DNA of 22,852 nt from Anaerolineaceae bacterium (GTDB lineage Bacteria > Chloroflexota > Anaerolineae > Anaerolineales > Anaerolineaceae): the NCBI GenBank assembly GCA_011620465.1, contig WOZC01000113.1, positions 1-22,852 of the forward strand, written 5' to 3'. Numbering within the stretch: position 1 is the stretch's first letter; each line of letters opens with the position of its first letter. The notes beneath the pieces were generated by a model. It ran no database searches. It was not told the DNA's origin and saw only the letters and a program-made list of their open reading frames with translations. This document shows, piece by piece, positions 1-7,194 of this stretch. The position numbers were made by a program, and so were the translations under genes.

Positions 1-2
1 TT

Positions 3-653
3 GCTCAAAGTGCCAGGCAGGTCACGGCGGTCGAGATCGACCGTGAAATGTTTGCCCCCCTGCGGGAGGCGCTGGCTGAGTTTGAAAACGTACGCATTAT
101 CGAAGGTGACATTCTGAAACTCAAGCCTGATGAACTGATGCAGCAACAAGATTACATCGTCGTCGCCAACATCCCTTACTACATTTCCTCAGCCATCATT
201 CGCCACCTGATGGAAGCCCAGCGCAAACCAAAGCGCGTGGTTTTGACTGTTCAGAAAGAGGTAGCAGAACGTGTGTTAGCCAGGGATGGAAAAATGAGCC
301 TGTTGTCGCTTTCTGTGCAGCTGTTTGGGCAGGTCTCGATGGCTGGTGTGATCCCGGCTGAGAGTTTTTTGCCGGTGCCAGATGTGGATTCAGCTATTTT
401 GAAAGTGGAACTCTACCCAGAGCCGCTGGTTCCGTTTGAACAGCAGGACGCCTTTTTTAAATTAGCTCACGCCGGGTTCGGGCAAAAACGCAAAACCCTG
501 CGCAATTCACTTTCAGCAGGATTATCACTTTCAGGATCTGAAGGTGAGAAATTGTTGCTGGATGCCGGCATTAGCCCTCAACGCCGGGCGGAAACATTAA
601 CGATCATGGAGTGGAAAAGGCTTATTGAAGCCTGGTTGGCTCGTTCGGCTTAA
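3..653 (+). CDS. rsmA: 16S rRNA dimethyladenosine transferase, 5'-truncated by window edge
   Basis: RsmA/KsgA uses S-adenosylmethionine to dimethylate the two adjacent adenines in the 3'-terminal helix of 16S rRNA during small-subunit maturation. The reading frame is open from position 3, so the start lies outside the window. The first visible residues (ARQVTAVEIDRE) match the end of the SAM-binding region of this family, where the acidic residue of VEID contacts the cofactor. The catalytic motif IV appears as NIPYY (bases 168-182), the usual N-[LI]-P-Y-Y. The C-terminal part (FGQKRKTLRNSL) is the typical helical domain. About 216 residues are present of a usual 260-290. The last 32 bases overlap the end of the convergent gene on the minus strand. 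Identification is secure; only the N-terminus is missing. Confidence 0.95.
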   Translation, partial: AQSARQVTAVEIDREMFAPLREALAEFENVRIIEGDILKLKPDELMQQQDYIVVANIPYYISSAIIRHLMEAQRKPKRVVLTVQKEVAERVLARDGKMSLLSLSVQLFGQVSMAGVIPAESFLPVPDVDSAILKVELYPEPLVPFEQQDAFFKLAHAGFGQKRKTLRNSLSAGLSLSGSEGEKLLLDAGISPQRRAETLTIMEWKRLIEAWLARSA

Positions 654-1662
654 CAGATTTTTCACGTTTTTTTCCGGAGCGAATCGCGACAATCGCGCCG
701 ATCACACCAACCAGACCGACCAATACAACGAAAGGTCGTTCCAGCAGCCACAACAAGCCGCCAAGTCCTTTCCGCGCGTTTTTTACCAGCGTCGTATTCG
801 GGTGATTCACTTCGACTGAGGGGTCGAATGTGATCAGGCGGGGGAGAAATTTTTGTTCAACGCAGCCTTGAAGGCTGAAAATGTAGACCGGCTTGTCAGA
901 TTTCCAGGCTAAACGCAGGTCAGTGCTGAATTCATCCCAGGTCATTGGTCTTAGTGCCTTTGCGCCTTCCATCACCACACCTCCGCCTGTACTGCCGATG
1001 CCAATCGCCTGAGCTTCATCGGCATAGCTCCAAAAGATGCGGTTGCCCAACGGCTTAGACAAGCTCGAGTAGAGCATCAGCACTTCGCGGTCGACGGGTA
1101 CATCCACCAAGCCGCTCAGCCTTTGCGCTACGGTTGAGTTGGCTTTGCGGCCGTCGAAAATCAAAGGAAAGTGATAAGCTTCCAGGAAATAGCCGTCGTC
1201 TTTTATACTGACCGCTAATTTTCGGTAAGCCAAACTGGCTTTTTTGAGCGCATCTTTCGAGATGTAGCGCTTGAATGCTTTTTTGAGCACTTGAGGGCGT
1301 AACGAATAGGCATCAGTCATCTGATTCAAATCCGGTTCGATGTCCAGCCCGATCCCGCTCCATATCAGGCTGTTCTTTTCCGTCCAGGTTTTAAAATCAG
1401 CATAACGCTGCAAAGCCTGGGCATGGTTTTCCACGTTGAACCGATACCCCTCTTCTTTTGGGAGAAGTAACCAAGCTTTTACGGGGATGTTCAATCGGTT
1501 GAATTTGCGAACGATTTCGACCCGTTCATCAGAAAAGTCCAAAATTCCAAGAGAGACACAAGCACCCAGGGTCTTCAGATCATCATAGACGAAACGGCTT
1601 TCGAAAAGCTTTTTTAGTGCCAGTCCATCAAGCTCACAGAAGAAGGTCAGTTGGGAATGCAT
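622..1662 (-). CDS. Unrecognised protein, possible TIM-barrel-like domain with C-terminal membrane anchor
   Basis: This 346-residue protein is not recognised. Its first two thirds alternate short hydrophobic strands and amphipathic helices, with SLGILDF near 37-43, VKAWLLLP at 61-68 and a glycine/acid-rich strand end GIGLDIEPD at 103-111. The last resembles catalytic strand ends of glycosidase-like TIM barrels, although the chitinase DxxDxDxE motif is not matched. A single hydrophobic helix near 307-327 (FVVLVGLVGVIGAIVAI) is followed by a basic tail, so it is probably a C-terminally anchored membrane protein. No N-terminal signal peptide is seen. Its 3' end overlaps rsmA by 32 bases. No Shine-Dalgarno precedes the ATG; a TATCAT hexamer ends 9 bases upstream, so a leaderless or near-leaderless start is possible. 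It lies 112 bases downstream of rsmG with no clear terminator between. Function is unknown. Confidence 0.8.
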   Translation of the reverse strand: MHSQLTFFCELDGLALKKLFESRFVYDDLKTLGACVSLGILDFSDERVEIVRKFNRLNIPVKAWLLLPKEEGYRFNVENHAQALQRYADFKTWTEKNSLIWSGIGLDIEPDLNQMTDAYSLRPQVLKKAFKRYISKDALKKASLAYRKLAVSIKDDGYFLEAYHFPLIFDGRKANSTVAQRLSGLVDVPVDREVLMLYSSLSKPLGNRIFWSYADEAQAIGIGSTGGGVVMEGAKALRPMTWDEFSTDLRLAWKSDKPVYIFSLQGCVEQKFLPRLITFDPSVEVNHPNTTLVKNARKGLGGLLWLLERPFVVLVGLVGVIGAIVAIRSGKKREKSVKPNEPTRLQ

Positions 1663-1774
1663 CGTATTACCATGATAGTTAACGCTCTTTGGAGAATTAA
1701 GTTGCGCTTTTGATTCTTGTAATTATGGCTTTTATCGGAGTAGTTGAAAAAAGACCGGATGAGCGTAATAACCA

Positions 1775-2494
1775 TCAATTCAGGATCGGAGATTTTGCGG
1801 GTATACCAACCCGGCGGGGAAACTCATCCGGGGTTGGTTTGGTTTTTTCTAAAACAACCAGGTAACGTTCGTCTTCGATCCCGGGTAATTTCACAGGAAG
1901 GATGGATATCAGTTTTCCACCCATCAGCCGGATGGCATTGCGGCTGGCGTCAACTTCCTCCTTAGCGCTGGCGCTCTTTTGCATCACCACTAAACCACCC
2001 ACTTTGACCAATGGCAACAGGTATTCCACTAAAACTGGTGTTTTTGCTACCGCCCTTGCCAAAGCCAAATCATACTGTTCTCTATGAGTGGGATCCTGCC
2101 CTATCTCTTCAGCCCGGGCACTGCTGACGATCACGTCTGTCAAGCCCAGCACTTCAACCATGTGCTCGCAAAAGCCAGCTTTCTTTTTGATCGATTCCAC
2201 CAAAGTCAGCCTGGCTTTCGGATAAATAATTTTGAGTGGTATACCCGGTAATCCTGCTCCAGTACCGATATCGATCATACTTTGGGGCTTCCAGTCTTCC
2301 GGAAAAGCCATCACCACGCTGAGAGAATCCAAAAAATGCTTGATTAGAATACCATCCACGTCGCGGATAGCAGTCAGGTTGAACTTTTGGTTCCATTCCA
2401 GCAACTCACGCAGGAAGAGGTCAAACTTCTCCGCTTGAGTAGAGGACAACTCAACACCAAAGTCCGTCTTTGCACATTCTTGCCAGGTTTGCAT
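1775..2494 (-). CDS. rsmG: 16S rRNA (guanine-527-N7)-methyltransferase
   Basis: RsmG (GidB) methylates N7 of G527 in 16S rRNA with SAM. The 239-residue product has the family landmarks in order: an N-terminal helical region ending in FNLTAI (38-43), KHFLDSL (52-58), and the Rossmann SAM loop DIGTGAGLPGIPL (75-87), followed by LVES and KKAGF. The frame stays open upstream to 2683, but that extension runs through the preceding gene and has no family similarity, so I choose the ATG at 2494. A perfect TATAAT lies 6 bases before this ATG and there is no Shine-Dalgarno, which suggests a leaderless transcript starting at or next to the ATG. It is 55 bases downstream of the VTT protein gene. Product call is secure, start fairly secure. 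Confidence 0.94.
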   Translation of the reverse strand: MQTWQECAKTDFGVELSSTQAEKFDLFLRELLEWNQKFNLTAIRDVDGILIKHFLDSLSVVMAFPEDWKPQSMIDIGTGAGLPGIPLKIIYPKARLTLVESIKKKAGFCEHMVEVLGLTDVIVSSARAEEIGQDPTHREQYDLALARAVAKTPVLVEYLLPLVKVGGLVVMQKSASAKEEVDASRNAIRLMGGKLISILPVKLPGIEDERYLVVLEKTKPTPDEFPRRVGIPAKSPILN

Positions 2495-2500
2495 TGCATG

Positions 2501-2506
2501 ATTATA
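2501..2506 (-). promoter_or_regulatory. -10 box (TATAAT) 6 nt before rsmG start
   Basis: Reading the minus strand, TATAAT is followed by six bases and then the rsmG ATG. Transcription normally starts about 6-7 bases after a -10 box, so the mRNA would begin at the start codon. No good -35 hexamer is visible at 16-18 bases upstream (CAATTT at 17), so the promoter call rests on the -10 match and its spacing. Confidence 0.55.
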
Positions 2507-2549
2507 AAGCCAATCGAATGGCAAAATTGGACGGAGAAGCGATTGATGA

Positions 2550-3107
2550 TTACAGATTTCTGAAAATTCCAGCTCCCAAATAGGCAAATAGGAGCATTTT
2601 GAGGATTTTACCAATCCAGGTAAAGAGCAAAAACTTCCAAAGCGGCACTTCCCCAGCACCAGCGATGAACCCCGCCATGTCAAACAGTGGGTTTGGGATG
2701 AAAGCCAGCAGAATGATTGGCCAGTGATTGTATTTCTTAATCCAATTTTCCAGTCGGTGATACCAGTCCAGATTGGTCAACCAGATCTGTCCACCAATCC
2801 CAGCCATGTAACCGGAAAGTTCTCCTAAAGTAGCCCCGGAACCCGATGCGATCGCCACCCAAAACGGATTGAAAACTGCGCCCATTGCCGAGGTGAACAC
2901 CACCCCTGGTAAAGGAATTAGTACAGTAGCGTTGGTCAAAATGGACAGCAGAAAAATTCCCGGGTAACCATAAGCTTCCAGGTGCTGGATCCGGTCGCGA
3001 TTTACCAGCAGGAGGATTGTCAAAACCAGCACTGCTGCAAGCAGCACTATTCGCCATATTTTTTGTTGCCTGGAGAATTGGGGTTGTACTTCCAAAGAGT
3101 TAGCCAT
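2550..3107 (-). CDS. VTT-domain (DedA/SNARE-associated family) membrane protein
   Basis: This 185-residue polytopic membrane protein belongs to the VTT/DedA superfamily, whose better-studied members act in membrane lipid transport and homeostasis. An N-terminal membrane helix spans about 18-35. The VTT core follows: a hydrophobic stretch with LIPLPG (63-68), a glycine-rich GATLGELSGYMAG segment (91-103) with a conserved glutamate, and FIPNPLFDMAGFIAG (136-150), the re-entrant segment typical of the family. A final helix ends near 180. The ATG at 3107 overlaps the stop of udk by 8 bases, which implies translational coupling; a longer frame to 3164 would lie inside udk and is not preferred. The substrate cannot be told from sequence. 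Confidence 0.85.
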   Translation of the reverse strand: MANSLEVQPQFSRQQKIWRIVLLAAVLVLTILLLVNRDRIQHLEAYGYPGIFLLSILTNATVLIPLPGVVFTSAMGAVFNPFWVAIASGSGATLGELSGYMAGIGGQIWLTNLDWYHRLENWIKKYNHWPIILLAFIPNPLFDMAGFIAGAGEVPLWKFLLFTWIGKILKMLLFAYLGAGIFRNL

Positions 3108-3729
3108 GAAGAAGGCTATTGAGTCGGGCGATGACCATCTCAGATGCCACCAGGTTGAGCCCACCCTCAGGAATGATCACATCAGCGTAACGTTTCGTTG
3201 GTTCTACAAATTCAAGGTAACTCGGTCGCACCATTTCGAGGTATTGGCTCACCACCGAATCCATGGTCCTGCCGCGCTCCACCAGGTCGCGCTGCAAACG
3301 GCGAATGAAGCAAATATCCTGGTCAGTATCCACGAAAAGTTTCATGTCAAATAATTGCCTGAGCTTTTTCTCGGTAAAAATCAGGATGCCTTCCACCATG
3401 ATCAAATTCTTGGGTTCCACCAAGTTAGTTCGTTTGGCACGGGTGTGGTTAATAAAATCGTAGACCGGAATTTGGACCGCATGCCCGGCTTTTAATAAGC
3501 CGAGGTGTTCAATCAAGAGTTCAGTTTCCAAGGAGGAGGGATGATCATAGTTTACCTTGAGGCGCTCTTCAAAGGATTTATGATCCTGGTTTCGGTAGTA
3601 GGCGTCGTGGGGTAAAAAAGCAATGTTATCCGGTCCGATTTCCTCGAGGATCTTTTCCGAAAGGGTTGTTTTCCCGGAGCCCGAAGCACCGGCAATTCCG
3701 ATGACGTAAGGAGGTCTGCTTGCTGACAT
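3100..3729 (-). CDS. udk: Uridine kinase
   Basis: Uridine kinase phosphorylates uridine and cytidine to UMP and CMP in pyrimidine salvage. The 209-residue length matches the family. The Walker A loop GASGSGKTT is at 14-22, followed by DAYYR (substrate region), NYDHP and PVYDF motifs characteristic of uridine kinases, a Walker B-like strand LIMVEGILIF, and the lid region with RRLQRD. The ATG at 3729 is preceded on the minus strand by TATAAT ending 7 bases before it, and by a perfect AAGGAGG a further base upstream. That Shine-Dalgarno-like string sits 13 bases from the ATG, longer than usual, and would be lost if transcription starts at the ATG. It is the first gene of the minus-strand run udk-VTT-rsmG and is divergent from folD. 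Confidence 0.95.
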   Translation of the reverse strand: MSASRPPYVIGIAGASGSGKTTLSEKILEEIGPDNIAFLPHDAYYRNQDHKSFEERLKVNYDHPSSLETELLIEHLGLLKAGHAVQIPVYDFINHTRAKRTNLVEPKNLIMVEGILIFTEKKLRQLFDMKLFVDTDQDICFIRRLQRDLVERGRTMDSVVSQYLEMVRPSYLEFVEPTKRYADVIIPEGGLNLVASEMVIARLNSLLHG

Positions 3730-3735
3730 GCCGAA

Positions 3736-3741
3736 ATTATA
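3736..3741 (-). promoter_or_regulatory. -10 box (TATAAT) 6 nt before udk start
   Basis: Perfect TATAAT on the minus strand, followed by six bases and the udk ATG. The best -35 candidate at 17-base spacing is GTGATT, a weak match. A perfect AAGGAGG (3743-3749, minus) directly upstream is either chance or an alternative ribosome site used by a longer transcript. Confidence 0.5.
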
Positions 3742-3754
3742 ACCTCCTTTCAGG

Positions 3755-3760
3755 TATAAT
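3755..3760 (+). promoter_or_regulatory. -10 box (TATAAT) of folD, in divergent udk/folD promoter region
   Basis: Perfect TATAAT on the plus strand, 22 bases before the folD ATG. The Shine-Dalgarno AGGAGAG (3767-3773) lies between them, so this would be a normal leadered promoter. No strong -35 is visible. It is separated from the opposing udk -10 by only 13 bases, so the two polymerases would compete for the same 53-base gap. Confidence 0.5.
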
Positions 3761-3782
3761 CACGGCAGGAGAGAAACTTAAT

Positions 3783-4658
3783 ATGACAGCAAAAATTATT
3801 GATGGAAAAGCAACAGCCGAACGCATCCGCGGCGAGGTTAAAGAAGCGATAGAAAAACGTAAAACAGCCGGGAAATCGATCCCTGGATTGGCTACGGTGC
3901 TGGTGGGTGAGAACCCCGCATCCAAGGTCTACGTACGTAACAAGCAGAAAGCCTGCGCCGAAGTTGGCATCAATTCCTTCGGTCACGATCTGCCCGGCGA
4001 TGCCAGCCAGGAAGAAGTTGAAGCGTTGGTACGCAAACTCAACGCAGACCCAGCTGTAAACGGCATTTTGGTGCAGTTGCCTATGCCGAAGCACCTGGAC
4101 GAAGAAAGGGTGTTGGCTTCCATCGACCTTGGCAAAGATGTGGACGGTTTCCATCCGATCAACATCGGTCGCCTTGCTCAAAAAGGGCGCGAACCGGTCT
4201 TTGTTCCCTGCACTCCAGCTGGCTGCATGCTCCTGCTCGAAGAAGCTGGTGCGCAGATCGCTGGCGCCAACGCTGTTGTGCTTGGTCGTTCGAATATCGT
4301 TGGCATGCCTGTAGCTTTGTTGCTGGTCAAAGCCAACGCTACCGTCACCATCGTCCATTCTCACTCCAGGAACATACCGGAAATCGTTCGCGAAGCAGAT
4401 ATCCTGGTAGCCGCGATTGGGCAGCCTGAATATGTTAAAAAAGACTGGGTCAAACCTGGAGCATATGTCATCGATGTTGGTATCAACCAAAAGGAAGACC
4501 CTACTGCCAAGCGTGGTTATCGCCTGGTTGGCGATGTTGCCTTCGCCGAAGTTTCAGAAGTCGCCGCTGCGATCACCCCCGTTCCGGGGGGTGTCGGTCC
4601 GATGACCATTGCCATGCTGCTCAAAAACACCCTGCATGCCGCCGAATTGACCGATTAA
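3783..4658 (+). CDS. folD: Bifunctional methylene-THF dehydrogenase/methenyl-THF cyclohydrolase
   Basis: FolD interconverts 5,10-methylene-, 5,10-methenyl- and 10-formyl-tetrahydrofolate in the cytoplasm. The 291-residue product has the family signature with Y50 and K54 (YVRNK), the catalytic pair in characterised FolD proteins, then GILVQLPMP, KDVDGFHP, PCTPAGC, the nucleotide-binding GRSNIVGMP and the C-terminal PGGVGPMTIAMLL. The ATG at 3783 is chosen because AGGAGAG sits 9 bases upstream and the protein starts MTAKIIDGK as expected; an open frame back to 3720 would run into udk. The next gene begins 26 bases after its stop, so folD is probably co-transcribed with the deaminase and carbamate kinase. 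That neighbourhood suggests a possible role in handling formyl or formimino carbon from purine breakdown, which is inference. Confidence 0.96.
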   Translation: MTAKIIDGKATAERIRGEVKEAIEKRKTAGKSIPGLATVLVGENPASKVYVRNKQKACAEVGINSFGHDLPGDASQEEVEALVRKLNADPAVNGILVQLPMPKHLDEERVLASIDLGKDVDGFHPINIGRLAQKGREPVFVPCTPAGCMLLLEEAGAQIAGANAVVLGRSNIVGMPVALLLVKANATVTIVHSHSRNIPEIVREADILVAAIGQPEYVKKDWVKPGAYVIDVGINQKEDPTAKRGYRLVGDVAFAEVSEVAAAITPVPGGVGPMTIAMLLKNTLHAAELTD

Positions 4659-4684
4659 GAATCCTATCAAGCTGCGGAGGACAT

Positions 4685-6070
4685 ATGTCTACCTTATTGG
4701 TAAAAAACGCTTCTGTCATAGTTACCATGGATGGAAACGACCGTGAATTAACTGGCGCGGCGATTTTTTGCCGTGACGGCAAGATCGAACAAATTGGACC
4801 ACTCTCAGAGCTTCCACAGGAAGCCGACGAGGTGCTGGATCTGCAAGACCACATCGTCTTACCTGGTCTGGTCAACACCCATCACCATTTTTACCAGACC
4901 CTGACCCGCGCATTGCCAGGAGCACAAAACGCCAACCTTTTCAATTGGCTCACCACGCTCTACCCCATTTGGGCGCGCATGAACCCGGAAGATATCCACA
5001 TCAGCGCACAAACCGCGCTGGCAGAACTGGCGCTTTCAGGCTGCACAACCGCATCCGATCACCTTTACCTGTTTCCGAACGGCAGCAAACTCGACGATGA
5101 GATTGAAGGCGCTGCCACCACCGGGATGCGCTTGCACGCCTCGCGCGGTTCCATGAGCTTGGGTCAATCCCAGGGCGGGTTACCTCCCGATAGCGTGGTG
5201 GACAGTGAAGAATCGATTCTAAAAGATAGCGAACGCCTCATCCAGCGTTATCACGATCCTTCTTTTGGTTCCAAGCTACAGATTGTGCTGGCACCCTGCT
5301 CTCCTTTTAGCGTCACCACCCAATTGATGCGCGATTCTGCAGTCATGGCTCGTAAATACCATGTTCATCTGCACACTCACCTGGCTGAAACTGAGGATGA
5401 AGACGACTTCTGCCTGGAAAAATTTGGTCTCAAACCGGTCGCTTACATGCAGTCAGTCGACTGGATTGGTGATGATGTCTGGTTCGCCCACTCTGTTTGG
5501 GTGAATGATGATGAAATGGACTTATACGCCCATTATGGCTGCGGGGTTGCCCATTGCCCTTCTTCGAATATGCGTCTTGCCTCAGGCATCGCACCAGTGA
5601 TGAACATGCTCAGTAGAGGTATTAAACTCGGTTTGGGCGTGGATGGCTCTGCCAGCAATGACGGGTCCCATATGCTTAACGAAGTTCGCCAGGCAATGCT
5701 GCTGGCACGCCTAAACAGTGGTGTCAAAGGAGCTTCCCGTTCCGCGCCTGATGCCCCACCACTAATGACCGCCCGCCAGGCACTTTCCATCGCCACCCGG
5801 GGTGGAGCGTCTGTTTTGGGTCGCAGCGATATTGGCAGCCTTGAAGTTGGCAAGTGTGCCGATTTCTTCGCCATCGATCTGAACAAGCTCGATTATGCCG
5901 GCGCGCAGCAAGACCCGGTCGCAGCGGTAGTATTTTGTGCTCCGCTGAAAGCTGATTGGACAGTGGTCGGTGGCGATGTGATCGTCCGCGAAGGTCAGTT
6001 TACCAAGTTCGATATCCAGGCGCATGTCCGCAAACACAATGCTGCGGCAAAACGCCTGATGCAAGTCTAA
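4685..6070 (+). CDS. Amidohydrolase, 8-oxoguanine deaminase type (SsnA-like context)
   Basis: A 461-residue metal-dependent amidohydrolase of the guanine/8-oxoguanine deaminase (ATZ/TRZ) branch, expected to remove the exocyclic amino group of a purine (8-oxoguanine to urate plus ammonia in characterised relatives). Metal ligands are visible: H66 and H68 in NTHHHFYQ, H232 with catalytic E235 in HTHLAE, H269 in FAHS and D320 in GVDGSAS. Segments such as FNWLTTLYPIWA, DHLYLFPNG, RGSMSLGQSQGGLPPD and VAHCPSSNMRLASGIAP are as I recall them in 8-oxoguanine deaminases. The ATG is preceded by GGAGG. It lies between folD and carbamate kinase in a probable operon. SsnA in E. coli is a related amidohydrolase within a purine-catabolism cluster. 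Substrate (guanine, 8-oxoguanine or another purine) is not proven by sequence alone. Confidence 0.87.
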   Translation: MSTLLVKNASVIVTMDGNDRELTGAAIFCRDGKIEQIGPLSELPQEADEVLDLQDHIVLPGLVNTHHHFYQTLTRALPGAQNANLFNWLTTLYPIWARMNPEDIHISAQTALAELALSGCTTASDHLYLFPNGSKLDDEIEGAATTGMRLHASRGSMSLGQSQGGLPPDSVVDSEESILKDSERLIQRYHDPSFGSKLQIVLAPCSPFSVTTQLMRDSAVMARKYHVHLHTHLAETEDEDDFCLEKFGLKPVAYMQSVDWIGDDVWFAHSVWVNDDEMDLYAHYGCGVAHCPSSNMRLASGIAPVMNMLSRGIKLGLGVDGSASNDGSHMLNEVRQAMLLARLNSGVKGASRSAPDAPPLMTARQALSIATRGGASVLGRSDIGSLEVGKCADFFAIDLNKLDYAGAQQDPVAAVVFCAPLKADWTVVGGDVIVREGQFTKFDIQAHVRKHNAAAKRLMQV

Positions 6071-6109
6071 TCAATCCCTTACCATCGGGAGAAACAAGGA
6101 GAATAATTA

Positions 6110-7057
6110 ATGCAAAAAAAAGGTTTAGCCGTCGTCGCAGTTGGAGGAAACGCACTCATTTTGGATAAACATCACCAAACGGTGCCCGACCAATTCAACG
6201 CTGCGGTGAAAACAATGAAACACATCGCAAACATGATCATCGACGGCTGGGACGTAGTCATCACCCATGGCAACGGTCCACAGGTCGGTTTCATTTTGCG
6301 TCGGTCCGAGATCGCATCCCACGAATTACACGAAGTCCCCCTCGATTATTGCGGCGCGGATACACAGGGCTCGATTGGCTACATGTTCCAGCAGGCTTTG
6401 TATAACGAATTCAAGGAACGCGGCATTCAGAAACAAGCAGCAACCGTGGTCACTCAGACAATTGTCGATTCCAATGACCCCGCCTTTCAAAATCCAACCA
6501 AACCGATCGGTTCCTTTATGGACGAAAAAACGGCGATGGAAAAAAGAGAAAAGGACGGTTGGGTTGTGGTGGAAGATGCCGGGCGTGGTTGGCGACGTGT
6601 GGTGCCCTCCCCGATTCCCCAAACCATCGTGGAAGCAGACGCCATCCGCAGCCTGATTGACAACGGTTTCGTTGTCGTGGCTGTTGGTGGTGGTGGTATC
6701 CCTGTGGTGCAGCGGGAAGACGGCAGCCTGGTAGGTGTGGAAGCAGTCATCGACAAAGATTTCGGCTCTGCCATTCTCGCCAGTATGATCCAGGCAGACT
6801 TGTTCCTGATCAGTACCGCCGTTCAAAAAGTAGCGATCAATTTTAACAAGCCCGATCAGAAGTGGTTGGATGAAATGACCGTTGAAGAAGCGAAAAAGTA
6901 TATTGAGGAAGGTCAATTTGCCAAGGGTTCCATGCTGCCGAAAATTGAAGCAATTCTGAAATACATGGCTAATGGCGGAAAGAAAGCCCTGATCACTGAT
7001 CCGGAACATATCAAAGACGCTCTCGATGGTAAGACTGGCACATGGATCGTGCCGTAA
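6110..7057 (+). CDS. arcC: Carbamate kinase
   Basis: Carbamate kinase makes ATP from carbamoyl phosphate and ADP, the last energy-yielding step of arginine deiminase, agmatine, and ureide/allantoin fermentations. The 315-residue length is typical. Visible signatures are VAVGGNALI at 9-17, HGNGPQVG, the central VAVGGGGIPVV, and DKDFGSAILA near the ATP site. A good AAGGAG lies upstream of the ATG, 39 bases after the deaminase stop. No carbamoyltransferase or arginine deiminase is next to it, so the arginine route is not supported here. The neighbours instead resemble the E. coli yqeA (carbamate kinase) region with ssnA and hyuA. That pathway placement is inference. Confidence 0.95.
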   Translation: MQKKGLAVVAVGGNALILDKHHQTVPDQFNAAVKTMKHIANMIIDGWDVVITHGNGPQVGFILRRSEIASHELHEVPLDYCGADTQGSIGYMFQQALYNEFKERGIQKQAATVVTQTIVDSNDPAFQNPTKPIGSFMDEKTAMEKREKDGWVVVEDAGRGWRRVVPSPIPQTIVEADAIRSLIDNGFVVVAVGGGGIPVVQREDGSLVGVEAVIDKDFGSAILASMIQADLFLISTAVQKVAINFNKPDQKWLDEMTVEEAKKYIEEGQFAKGSMLPKIEAILKYMANGGKKALITDPEHIKDALDGKTGTWIVP

Positions 7058-7067
7058 AAAAAGGATT

Positions 7068-7176
7068 ACAGTAGAATAGACAAAAAGCCTCTGCCTCCCC
7101 CTCCCAATTAAGATGAGGCAGAGGTAGAACAATCCCCCAAAAAAGGGGTGAAACAGTTAACATTCGACTCTACTGT
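7068..7176. repeat. Nested inverted repeats in the arcC-thrC spacer
   Basis: Outer arms ACAGTAGA (7068-7075) and TCTACTGT (7169-7176) are perfect 8-bp complements. They enclose the 10-bp stem at 7088-7124 and a second small stem of CCCC and GGGG around six adenines (7135-7148). The three could fold as a multi-branched RNA. This spacer of about 137 bases otherwise holds only the proposed thrC promoter. Confidence 0.45.
7088..7124. terminator. 10-bp perfect stem-loop between carbamate kinase and thrC
   Basis: CCTCTGCCTC (7088-7097) pairs perfectly with GAGGCAGAGG (7115-7124) around a 17-base loop. On the plus strand no T-run follows, whereas on the minus strand the stem is followed immediately by CTTTTTG. 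As an intrinsic terminator it therefore looks better for antisense transcription, but it may still mark the end of the folD-deaminase-kinase transcript. Confidence 0.6.
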
Positions 7177-7184
7177 TGTATGCT
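7157..7184 (+). promoter_or_regulatory. Candidate thrC-operon promoter
   Basis: TTAACA (7157-7162, five of six to TTGACA), 16 bases, then TATGCT (7179-7184, four of six to TATAAT). The likely transcription start falls a few bases before the ATG at 7195. The earlier ATG at 7180 lies inside the -10 box, which argues against it as the true start. Confidence 0.4.
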
Positions 7185-7194
7185 TGGAAAAAGA

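Noticed and set aside
1663..1774. Terminator after rsmG from a T-run (CTTTTTT on the minus strand)
   Set aside because: No stable stem precedes the T-run, so I see no intrinsic terminator.
2495..2683. N-terminal extension of rsmG to 2683
   Set aside because: The extra 63 residues run through the VTT gene in another frame and lack RsmG similarity. The ATG at 2494 has a -10 box at the right distance.
3108..3164. N-terminal extension of the VTT protein to 3164
   Set aside because: It lies inside udk. The ATG at 3107 overlapping the udk stop gives a typical coupled start.
3750..4490. 246-residue open frame on the minus strand opposite folD
   Set aside because: Lies within the well-supported folD frame, has no recognisable domain and reads as a shadow of its codon pattern.
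6326..7132. 268-residue open frame on the minus strand opposite carbamate kinase
   Set aside because: Its product is rich in H, F and C without family motifs, and the plus frame is clearly carbamate kinase. It would also begin in the spacer hairpin region.
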